Positions 1 through 5,050 of a stretch of 6,204 bases of DNA are shown here, one piece after another. Source of the DNA: an uncultured Desulfobulbaceae bacterium. GTDB lineage: Bacteria; Desulfobacterota; Desulfobulbia; Desulfobulbales; Desulfobulbaceae. Position 1 is the stretch's first letter, and each line of letters starts with the position of its first letter. The stretch is taken from assembly GCA_945787305.1 (NCBI GenBank), contig CALZIH010000180.1, positions 1-6,204 on the forward strand, given 5' to 3'. The translations under genes were made by a program, and so were the position numbers. The notes beneath the pieces were generated by a model. It saw only the letters and a list, made by a program, of their open reading frames with translations, was not told where the DNA came from and ran no database searches.

Positions 1-778
1 CGATGCCGCACGCAAACAGGGTCGACCTGTTGTGGCTGTTGCCCATGTCAACGAGTCCAGTCCTGCCCTTGAAGCCAAGGTTGAGCAGATCTGTTGGGTC
101 AAGCTTGGCCAGCTGGGGAAGATAATCAAATATTTTAAAAAATTCGGGGTCCGGGAAACCGTTTTTGCCGGTACGATCACCAAGACCAGAATTTTTAAGG
201 ATATCTTGCCCGACCTCAAAGGGCTGACTCTATGGAACAAGATAGATACTCGCCAGGACGATGCCATATTACGGGCTGTTGCCGGCTCCCTTGAGCAGGA
301 AGGTATCCAGGTGTTGGCGTCTACCATTTACCTGCAACATCTCCTGTTTCCCCGAGGTATACTTACCAAGAAAATTCCCACTGAGAAAGAGGTCGAAGAC
401 ATCCGTTTTGGCTGGAAGATAGCGCGAGAAATAGGCAGGCTTGATATCGGGCAGTGCGTTGTTGTTCGTGAAAAAACCGTACTCGCTGTGGAGGCCATCG
501 AGGGAACCGATGCGACCATAAAACGTGGCGGTTTGCTTGCCGGTAAAGGCGCTGTTGTTATAAAATTGAAAAAACCGGGCCAGGATTTTCGTTTTGATCT
601 ACCGGCAACCGGCACCCAAACCATTACTTCGTTGTCCGAAGTGCAAGGCGCAGTTCTTGCCGTGGAAGCCGGACAATCCCTGCTTTTTGACCCTGAGAAA
701 ATGATTGCTGCGGCCGATCAGGCAGGTATTTCTGTGGTCGGTGTTCAGGAAGAGGAAGATGGTCGCCTCGTCTGGTGA
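1..778 (+). CDS. lpxI: UDP-2,3-diacylglucosamine diphosphatase LpxI (5' end outside the window)
   Basis: LpxI (DUF1009 family) hydrolyses UDP-2,3-diacylglucosamine to lipid X and UMP in lipid A synthesis. It replaces the unrelated LpxH in many alpha- and deltaproteobacteria and acts at the inner face of the cytoplasmic membrane. The frame is open from base 2 to the TGA at 776-778, giving about 258 visible residues. The family usually has 270-290, so roughly 20 N-terminal residues lie to the left. A GTG at 32 is open but falls inside the conserved N-terminal domain, so it is not the start. Family signatures seen are WVKLGQLGKIIKYFK near base 100, FAGTITK near 165, EAIEGTDATIKRGG near 490-535 and FRFDLPATGTQTI near 588-625. 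The last two belong to the C-terminal catalytic domain. The gene ends 21 bases before the convergent PilZ gene, with only a T-run between them. The identification is firm; the membrane location is family knowledge. Confidence 0.93.
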   Translation, partial: DAARKQGRPVVAVAHVNESSPALEAKVEQICWVKLGQLGKIIKYFKKFGVRETVFAGTITKTRIFKDILPDLKGLTLWNKIDTRQDDAILRAVAGSLEQEGIQVLASTIYLQHLLFPRGILTKKIPTEKEVEDIRFGWKIAREIGRLDIGQCVVVREKTVLAVEAIEGTDATIKRGGLLAGKGAVVIKLKKPGQDFRFDLPATGTQTITSLSEVQGAVLAVEAGQSLLFDPEKMIAAADQAGISVVGVQEEEDGRLVW

Positions 779-799
779 ATTTTTTGTTTTCTTAAACGG

Positions 800-1273
800 T
801 TACGCCGCCTCTGATTGGCTTTTTCTATTTGACTGGTGGAGAAACTGACTCCAGCCGGGAGGGGCATCATCAATCTCCGCTCCTATCTGTTTGCCGGATT
901 CTGTCACCGATACCCATTTTGGTTTGATTAATAGGTTGTGATCAACCCCGTATCCTCTAATGACAACCTTGAGCTTGCCCATTTTGTCATAAAATTTGTC
1001 CGGAAGATGCTTAAAGCTGATGCCCAACCGGGAGATATCACAGACCAGACCGGAACAGGTCAATTCGCCGGCGGAAATTTCGGCAAATGTCCCTTCGTAG
1101 GGGATGAAACGCGGATGCTTTCTCTGTTCTTTATCAATGTTATCACCGGTAAAAAAATAACTTCGGGTCAGACGAAGGAGTAAACCTGCTATGTTCAGGC
1201 TTAAGGGCAGGAAGAGAAGACAAAAGACCGGGGTGATCCAGAGATAAAAAATAAAATCAGGATGATAAAGCAT
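800..1273 (-). CDS. Membrane-anchored PilZ-domain protein (candidate c-di-GMP sensor)
   Basis: The protein has 157 residues. Residues 7-36 form a strongly hydrophobic segment, predicted to be a single membrane anchor or hairpin, and a cytoplasmic PilZ domain follows from about residue 48. The two c-di-GMP-binding motifs are both intact: RxxxR as R51-K-H-P-R55, and DxSxxG as D79-I-S-R-L-G84. The usual late strand IGAEI lies at 130-134. PilZ proteins bind cyclic di-GMP and pass the signal to motility, polysaccharide export or transcription; the target here is unknown. The ATG at 1271-1273 is supported by an AAGGAGGGG ribosome site a few bases upstream. The gene converges with lpxI. A microprotein copying its anchor lies directly upstream on the same strand, 61 bases away, so the two may be co-transcribed. 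Domain assignment is strong; function beyond c-di-GMP binding is inference. Confidence 0.85.
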   Translation of the reverse strand: MLYHPDFIFYLWITPVFCLLFLPLSLNIAGLLLRLTRSYFFTGDNIDKEQRKHPRFIPYEGTFAEISAGELTCSGLVCDISRLGISFKHLPDKFYDKMGKLKVVIRGYGVDHNLLIKPKWVSVTESGKQIGAEIDDAPPGWSQFLHQSNRKSQSEAA

Positions 1274-1334
1274 TATTCCCCTCCTTCTTTTTATAGTCTA
1301 CCCCAAGAGATGGAAGCCCGTCCATCGTCGATAA

Positions 1335-1460
1335 TTAAGGAAAAAAGGATGCTTTCCTCCAGAAAAAAGAACTGATAACGGTAAAAGATAAGGGCAGGAG
1401 GATAAGGATAAAAATAGGGAGTAGCCAGAGAAATATAATGAGATCAGGGTGGTAAAACAT
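1335..1460 (-). CDS. 41-residue membrane microprotein, paralogue of the PilZ protein's anchor
   Basis: The frame opens further upstream, but the ATG at 1458-1460 is chosen because a strong AAGGAGG site lies about 7 bases before it. The 41-residue product starts MFYHPDLIIFLWLLPIF and is almost entirely hydrophobic, with one predicted membrane segment and a short basic tail (WRK). By eye, 15 of its first 25 residues match the N-terminus of the downstream PilZ protein (YHPD, LW, P-F, LPLS). The leaders also match: both read roughly CT-TAAAA, then AAGGAGG, then ATG. It stops with TAA where the PilZ protein would enter its cytoplasmic domain. It may be a tandem duplicate that lost its PilZ domain, or a functional small membrane partner of the PilZ protein. 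No other function can be assigned. Confidence 0.55.
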   Translation of the reverse strand: MFYHPDLIIFLWLLPIFILILLPLSFTVISSFFWRKASFFP

Positions 1461-1487
1461 TGTGTCCTCCTTGGTTTTACAGGCTCT

Positions 1488-1504
1488 TCTTCTCGTCGAG
1501 AAGA
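1488..1504. repeat. 17-base palindrome in the microprotein leader
   Basis: The arms TCTTCTCG and CGAGAAGA are perfect 8-bp inverted repeats around a single T. The site lies between the predicted promoter and the ribosome site of the microprotein gene. It could be an operator, or part of a leader hairpin in the message. It is not followed by a U-tract, so it is not a convincing terminator. Confidence 0.35.
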
Positions 1505-1576
1505 GTCGATTATCGCCGATGGTTACGGAACACAAGCATACCCTTCTCCAATGATATACTTTGTCCTCGCTATCTA

Positions 1577-1606
1577 ATTATACCATCAATATACACCTTC
1601 TGTATA
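1577..1606 (-). promoter_or_regulatory. Predicted sigma-70-type promoter for the microprotein/PilZ pair
   Basis: Read on the minus strand, a perfect -10 box TATAAT (1582-1577) is preceded by TGG, which makes an extended -10 (TGnTATAAT). Eighteen bases upstream is a weak -35, TATACA (1606-1601, four of six consensus bases). The predicted start lies about 110 bases before the microprotein ATG. The -35 box is itself one arm of an inverted repeat (1589-1607), so a protein bound there would block the polymerase. The -10 is convincing; the -35 is only fair. Confidence 0.5.
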
Positions 1607-1607
1607 T
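1589..1607. promoter_or_regulatory. Inverted repeat over the promoter (possible operator)
   Basis: ATATACA and TGTATAT form perfect 7-bp arms around CCTTC. The repeat lies in the -35 and spacer region of the predicted minus-strand promoter. The same 7-base half-site recurs in both arms of the neighbouring 16-bp palindrome, which suggests one DNA-binding protein recognises both. No regulator gene is visible in the window. Confidence 0.4.
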
Positions 1608-1620
1608 GGGTAAGATTACG

Positions 1621-1656
1621 TAAATGTATATAGGTAGAAATACCTATATACATTTA
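1621..1656. repeat. Perfect 16-bp palindrome with a GAAA loop
   Basis: The left arm TAAATGTATATAGGTA (1621-1636) and right arm TACCTATATACATTTA (1641-1656) are exact reverse complements around GAAA. On the plus strand TTTTTTAT follows closely, so it could act as a low-GC intrinsic terminator. Its AT-rich stem, and its half-sites shared with the repeat at 1589-1607, favour a protein-binding operator or a hairpin-forming element. It lies between the predicted minus-strand promoter and a possible plus-strand one. Confidence 0.6.
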
Positions 1657-1671
1657 TTTTTTATAAGGTAA

Positions 1672-1699
1672 TTGACAATTTTTATTTGCAGTATATCCA
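1672..1699 (+). promoter_or_regulatory. Possible plus-strand promoter
   Basis: A perfect -35 box TTGACA (1672-1677) is followed after 16 bases by TATCCA (1694-1699), a weak -10. It begins 15 bases after the 16-bp palindrome and points into the decayed stretch at 1699-1907. The -35 is good and the -10 poor, so this may be the relic of the promoter of a lost gene. Confidence 0.25.
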
Positions 1700-1907
1700 T
1701 TGGTGAAGCAATTCAGTGCCTTATCACATCACCTCTGCGATCAAAAAAAAATCTGGATCCTTTGGTAGATGCTATTGGGATAAGAGGTATAGAGGCTGTA
1801 GGCTGTTAGGACTTTCTTATGATACCTCGTTTATTACAACGAAGATGTTAAGGGAAATTCGTGAAGATATTCCTTCATCTCAAAGGCTTTTGTTTGTATG
1901 TGTCTAA
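1699..1907 (+). pseudogene. Degraded N-terminal remnant, possibly erythromycin-esterase family
   Basis: Two adjacent plus-strand frames read as pieces of one protein. The frame from 1699 gives PLRSKKNLDPLVDAIG and stops at the TAG at 1807-1809. The frame that continues past it, from about 1795, gives RLLGLSYDTSFITTKMLREI and stops at the TAA at 1905-1907. Erythromycin-esterase-like enzymes start with a segment of the form 'DPLLDAIGDARxVLLGEASHGTSEFYxxRxxIT', and the two pieces match its halves in order. The shift would fall around 1785-1800. The catalytic histidine position (SHGT) reads SYDT here, so it would be inactive. The match is from memory and is weak. No start codon or ribosome site was found, and nothing recognisable follows between 1908 and 1998. 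Confidence 0.3.
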
Positions 1908-1998
1908 GGTTGCTCATTCCCAGACAGCCAAATGAATGGTCTTCAGCCAAAAAAACAGGGACGTTGAATTGCTCGGCTCGGTTGGCGGCAAAGCCCAC

Positions 1999-3576
1999 TT
2001 AGTTTTTCGACCGTATTTCAATTTTATCCTCCAGGTACGCCTTGACTTCGCCGATGGGAACTTCTTTTCTATGGAAGATTCCTGCTGCCAGGGCTGCTTC
2101 TGCATCGGTTTCGGCGAACACTTCACGAAAATGCTCGGCTGAGCCGGCGCCACTTGAGGCAATGACCGGGATGTTCACTGCTGCACGAACCGCACTGATG
2201 AGTTCCAGGTCAAAACCGGAGTTGGTCCCGTCTTTGTCTATACAATTAAGGAGAATTTCCCCGGCCCCTAGCTCGGCGCATACCCTTGCCAGGGTCACCG
2301 CGTCAAGATCGCGACCTTCACGACCGCCTTTGATTGTGCACTGGTACCAGCAATATCCCTCACCCTTTGGTCCGGGGAAAGCCGTCTCAATAACCGGATG
2401 CCTCACCGCATCCGGAGCATCGACATACACCCGTCGTGGGTCAACCGATATGACAACTGCCTGGTTGCCATACACCCGGGCAATCTGTTCAATGGAACTC
2501 ATACCTGTCGTCTTGCCGGTTTGCATAACATCTTCGACGATCAAGACCGCATCCGAGCCGATGGAGATTTTATCAGCCCCGGAACGGAAATATTCGGCGG
2601 CCACTTCAAGGGCCGAGTAATATTTGCCGTTACGGTCGGTAAAATCGCGAATACCTCCGCCAATGGTCAGCGGAACAAAGACGTTCTTTGATGTCTGCCG
2701 TAACACCTCAATCATCGGCATGTCTTCAAGGGGGAAGTCACGAAAGGCCGTGATGTTGAGAAAGGTGATTTCATCGGCGCCTTGCTGGTAGTACTCCTCA
2801 GCAAGTTGCACGGGTTTTCCTAGGTTACGCACATCACCTTTTTCACGGACATCATATTGGTCGCCTTTGGTCACGACCAGGTCACCCTGGTCGTTTGAGC
2901 GCACATCCAGACAGGCAATAATGCGTTTGGCAAGCTTCGTTGTCTGCGGGCACCCCTGCGGCTGGATAACCTGCCGACTGGATTCAAGAAAGTTTGCAAG
3001 TATTTGCAGACCGGTCTGGCCACTTTTTTCCGGATGAAATTGAGTGGCGACAACGTTGCCCTTTTGAATGGAGCTGACGAATTCACAACCGTAATCAGTG
3101 GTTGTCAGTACGGCATCGGCATCATCACAAACCACGTGAAAGGAGTGGACAAAATATAGCTTTTCATCACCGTTCAGGCCATGAAAGATGCGTGAGGGCT
3201 GCCTTGCTTTGTATCCGTTCCAGCCAATATGGGGAACAGACAACGAGGTGTCAAACCGCTGGACTCGTCCGGGCAGAAAGCCAAGGCCGGGAGTATCAGG
3301 TGCTTCTTCACTTTTTTCAAACAGCGCCTGCAGGGCGACACAGATACCGAAAAATGGACGGTCAGCCTGCAGGTAGGCGAGCAACGGTTCGACCAGCCCT
3401 TTGTCACGCAGGATGTGCATCATTGCCCCGAAATTACCGACACCGGGGAAAACGAGTCGTTCGGCCTTTAGAATATCTGCACCGGTTTCTACCAGCTCCA
3501 CGGTTTCACCGAGCCGTTCCAGGGCATTGATGACCGAGCGAACATTGCCGGCACCATAATCAAGAAGAGTAATCAT
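1999..3576 (-). CDS. hisHF: Bifunctional imidazole glycerol phosphate synthase, HisH-HisF fusion of HIS7 type
   Basis: This enzyme makes imidazole glycerol phosphate and AICAR from PRFAR, using ammonia released from glutamine, in the fifth step of histidine synthesis in the cytoplasm. Residues 1-200 are a class I glutamine amidotransferase: PGVGNFG at 44-50, nucleophile C79 in GICVALQ, and H181/E183 in HPEK. A short linker (about 201-216) leads to the HisF barrel, with catalytic D224 in ACLDV and D379 in ISVDPRRV, and phosphate-binding loops near GGG 306-308 and SSGAG 474-478. The barrel has the long inserts of yeast and plant HIS7 (NDQGDLVVTKGDQYDVREK at 228-246, CWYQCTIKGGREGRD at 409-423), absent from usual bacterial HisF. 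At 525 residues it is close to yeast HIS7 (about 552). All key residues are present, so it should be active. No ribosome site precedes the ATG at 3574-3576, and no other his gene is nearby. Confidence 0.95.
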   Translation of the reverse strand: MITLLDYGAGNVRSVINALERLGETVELVETGADILKAERLVFPGVGNFGAMMHILRDKGLVEPLLAYLQADRPFFGICVALQALFEKSEEAPDTPGLGFLPGRVQRFDTSLSVPHIGWNGYKARQPSRIFHGLNGDEKLYFVHSFHVVCDDADAVLTTTDYGCEFVSSIQKGNVVATQFHPEKSGQTGLQILANFLESSRQVIQPQGCPQTTKLAKRIIACLDVRSNDQGDLVVTKGDQYDVREKGDVRNLGKPVQLAEEYYQQGADEITFLNITAFRDFPLEDMPMIEVLRQTSKNVFVPLTIGGGIRDFTDRNGKYYSALEVAAEYFRSGADKISIGSDAVLIVEDVMQTGKTTGMSSIEQIARVYGNQAVVISVDPRRVYVDAPDAVRHPVIETAFPGPKGEGYCWYQCTIKGGREGRDLDAVTLARVCAELGAGEILLNCIDKDGTNSGFDLELISAVRAAVNIPVIASSGAGSAEHFREVFAETDAEAALAAGIFHRKEVPIGEVKAYLEDKIEIRSKN

Positions 3577-3589
3577 AGGGTATGCTCAT

Positions 3590-3616
3590 ATTTTATCTTG
3601 GACAGGAGAATGTAAA
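3590..3616 (-). promoter_or_regulatory. Possible hisHF promoter giving a very short leader
   Basis: On the minus strand TTTACA (3616-3611) and TAAAAT (3595-3590) each match the consensus at five of six bases, but the spacer is only 15 bases. Transcription would start about 6-8 bases before the ATG at 3576. That fits the lack of any Shine-Dalgarno sequence there and suggests nearly leaderless translation. The short spacer keeps confidence low. The rest of the 202-base gap to the divergent gene shows no other clear site. Confidence 0.22.
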
Positions 3617-3778
3617 AGTGGCAATGTATCGTACTCGCAAGTCTGAAGGCAAGGGAAAAGAGTGTTTATCCTCAAGTTCACTGCGGGTTTTGTAACAGAT
3701 TGCCTGAGGACTAAATATGTAAGAGAAATATTGTTGTACTCATTCAATACCTATATCCATTACCCCTGATTAAAAATT

Positions 3779-4405
3779 ATGCAGGCAGTGCTTCTTGCGG
3801 CGGGACTCGGTACCCGTTTGCGACCCCATACTCTCATTCGGCCCAAACCCCTTTTTCCGGTGCTCAACCAACCACTGCTGCATCGATTACTTGATATGTT
3901 GTCTACCGTCGGCTGTACAAGGATTGTTGTGAATTGTCATCATTTAGCCGAGCAGATCGACAGCAGCCTTGAGAGCTATCCTGATATCCTTGTCCAGTTT
4001 GAGCCCAAAATCCTCGGTACGGGCGGAAGCCTGGCTCTTGCCTTGCAATCACTGGATGATGAACCGATCCTGGTCATGAACGGTGATATAGTGCATTCGA
4101 TTGATGTGGCTGCCCTGTACAAAAAGCACTGCGAATCCGGTGATGGTGTTACCCTGGCCATGCATGACTACCCCCGCTTTAATACCGTAGCCGTGCAGGG
4201 CGACCGGGTTACCTCCTTTCGACCGGGATCCGATATGCCGCAATTGGCCTTCACCGGTATTCATGTGGTGGAGCCTGAAGTTATTAAGCGTATCCCGCTG
4301 GACACTTTTTTTCATATTATTGACCTGTATGATGAGCTGGCCGCAGAGGATCGGGTCGGCTTGCAGCGGGTTGCGCGTTGTATTGGCATTCGCGGAGGGC
4401 GATGA
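3779..4405 (+). CDS. Sugar-1-phosphate nucleotidyltransferase (MurU/RmlA-like), C-terminally truncated
   Basis: Enzymes of this family join a nucleoside triphosphate to a sugar-1-phosphate to make a nucleotide sugar for cell-wall or surface polysaccharides. The N-terminal half is complete: the loop GLGTRLRPHTLIRPKP at 9-24, ILGTGGSL at 78-85, the metal-binding aspartate D103 in MNGDIV, and FTGIHVVEP at 158-166. The match ends at about L195-Q196 (bases 4361-4366), and the last dozen residues (RVARCIGIRGGR) are foreign. The usual ending, a W-x-D-I-G-T-P-x-D-Y-like motif holding the second metal-binding aspartate, is missing, so the product is probably inactive. The start at 3779 fits the family N-terminus, although no ribosome site is visible. 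It diverges from hisHF. The substrate cannot be told from sequence; MurNAc-1-P or a hexose-1-P is possible. Confidence 0.8.
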   Translation: MQAVLLAAGLGTRLRPHTLIRPKPLFPVLNQPLLHRLLDMLSTVGCTRIVVNCHHLAEQIDSSLESYPDILVQFEPKILGTGGSLALALQSLDDEPILVMNGDIVHSIDVAALYKKHCESGDGVTLAMHDYPRFNTVAVQGDRVTSFRPGSDMPQLAFTGIHVVEPEVIKRIPLDTFFHIIDLYDELAAEDRVGLQRVARCIGIRGGR

Positions 4406-4670
4406 AGAGACGCCCCTTCTCCTGGGACTGCTCGATGCGCCCCGGCGTTTGGATACCGTTGAAGTAGCTACCAATAACGATGAGCAGACAGTGAAATCAA
4501 TAAAGCCAAACGTCCTGCGAATTGAAAGCCAGAAGGAGCTCATCCTTGAGTGTGGCAAAGCCAAGATTTCATTGAGGGAGGATGGACGCGTGTTGATCCT
4601 TGGTGGCTACGTGCTCTCCCGTTCCAGGGGTGTAAACAAGATCAAGGGCGGGTCAGTGCAGGTGAACTAA
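4371..4670 (+). CDS. DUF6484 protein of type VI secretion clusters, 5'-truncated
   Basis: The frame gives RVVLAFAEGDEETPLLLGLL at about residues 3-22, then ILECGKAKISLREDGRVLI and a C-terminus ending IKGGSVQVN. This pattern, a gp5/OB-like strand followed by the ending SRGVNKIKGGSVQVN, is what I know from DUF6484 proteins. They sit beside or are fused to VgrG spikes in type VI secretion loci and are thought to help load effectors. Only the C-terminal part is here; the early part, usually some 80 or more residues, is gone. The frame is open back to an ATG at 4263, but that stretch is the nucleotidyltransferase read out of frame. The TTG at 4371 is the first codon near the homology and has no ribosome site, so the fragment is probably untranslated or misstarted. 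The frame differs from the gene it interrupts. Confidence 0.65.
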   Translation: MRVVLAFAEGDEETPLLLGLLDAPRRLDTVEVATNNDEQTVKSIKPNVLRIESQKELILECGKAKISLREDGRVLILGGYVLSRSRGVNKIKGGSVQVN

Positions 4671-4815
4671 GTCGCGAGGGGACTATCTGTCGCGGCTTAG
4701 TTCTCGTTGATTGAAATGACCAGGAATCTGCTTCAACCGGACTGTTCCCGTGCGAGCTGACCAAGCGCAGACAGGCGGCGTCATAGTCGTCGCGAAGCTG
4801 AACACTCATTGCCAT
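4642..4815 (-). pseudogene. Fragment of an IS630-like transposase N-terminus
   Basis: On the minus strand a good AAAGGAGA site leads to the ATG at 4813-4815 and the start MAMSVQLRDDYDAACLRLV. This resembles the 'LRDDxDAAxLRxLA' start of IS630-family transposases. After about 19-20 residues the match is lost, and the helix-turn-helix expected next is absent. The frame then runs through unrelated sequence to a TGA at 4642-4644, inside the DUF6484 gene on the other strand. It therefore looks like the start codon end of an insertion sequence whose remainder has been deleted. No terminal inverted repeats or target duplications were recognised. The short length makes the family call tentative. Confidence 0.4.
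4667..4700 (+). terminator. Hairpin overlapping the DUF6484 stop codon
   Basis: The arms CTAAGTCGCG (4667-4676) and CGCGGCTTAG (4691-4700) pair over 10 bp with one G-U, plus an A-T at 4677/4690, around a 12-base loop. The TAA stop lies within the left arm. The following TTCTCGTT is only partly U-rich, so termination may be weak. The arms could also be the end of a deleted mobile element. Confidence 0.35.
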
Positions 4816-5039
4816 GGCGAGTCTCCTTTGCCACGTCTTGAATCACACCCAACGCTGAAAGGGAATCCCCCGGGAGTCAGATTTTCATGCCGCTGGTATT
4901 ACATCATTCCGGACTGCGGCTGTTTTGAGTGCTTAGTCTTGCGACGATCCATGTCGCGCTGTGCGGTTGGGGTGCTTGATGCTGTCTCCACATCGCGGCA
5001 GTATTGCGCTGATGGTCGGCTTTCGACACAAGCTTCTAC
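4816..5039. other. Gene-free stretch before the toxin gene
   Basis: Together with the transposase fragment this forms about 380 bases without a convincing plus-strand gene. Frames exist on both strands (for example plus 4750-5064 and minus 4899-5144), but none shows a recognisable motif, and both overlap better-supported features. A small local GC-rich palindrome (CCCCGGG, around 4868) is the only structure seen. No clear promoter for the toxin gene was found here. Confidence 0.4.
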
Positions 5040-5044
5040 AGGAG
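5040..5044 (+). promoter_or_regulatory. Ribosome binding site that fixes the toxin start
   Basis: AGGAG lies six bases before the ATG at 5051. The same frame is open back to 4961, but the upstream codons have no such site and no family-like sequence, so 5051 is preferred. A second ATG at 5075 lacks a comparable site. Confidence 0.6.
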
Positions 5045-5050
5045 TCTTCC

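Noticed and set aside
328..624. Minus-strand open frame of 98 residues opposite lpxI
   Set aside because: It is antisense to the conserved lpxI frame and its sequence is low-complexity and unlike any family I know.
776..800. Intrinsic terminator between lpxI and the PilZ gene
   Set aside because: There is a T-run after the lpxI stop, but no stable hairpin precedes it.
1914..1998. Terminator downstream of hisHF on the minus strand
   Set aside because: A GTTTTTTTGG run is present near 1950, but no convincing stem lies immediately before it.
2042..2620. Long plus-strand open frames within the fused histidine gene (also 2398-2691 and 3102-3530)
   Set aside because: They lie wholly opposite hisHF, whose reading is supported by strong family motifs. 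They have no recognisable domains or ribosome sites.
3671..3712. TCCTCA and TGAGGA inverted repeat in the gap upstream of hisHF
   Set aside because: Only six base pairs with a loop of about 30 bases, which is expected by chance.
4049..4564. Minus-strand frame of 171 residues across the breakpoint
   Set aside because: It spans two unrelated genes in antisense and shows no motif, so it arises from the joint rather than from selection.
4961..5050. Longer N-terminus for the nuclease, starting at 4961
   Set aside because: The upstream codons lack a ribosome site and look like random sequence; AGGAG lies six bases before the ATG at 5051.
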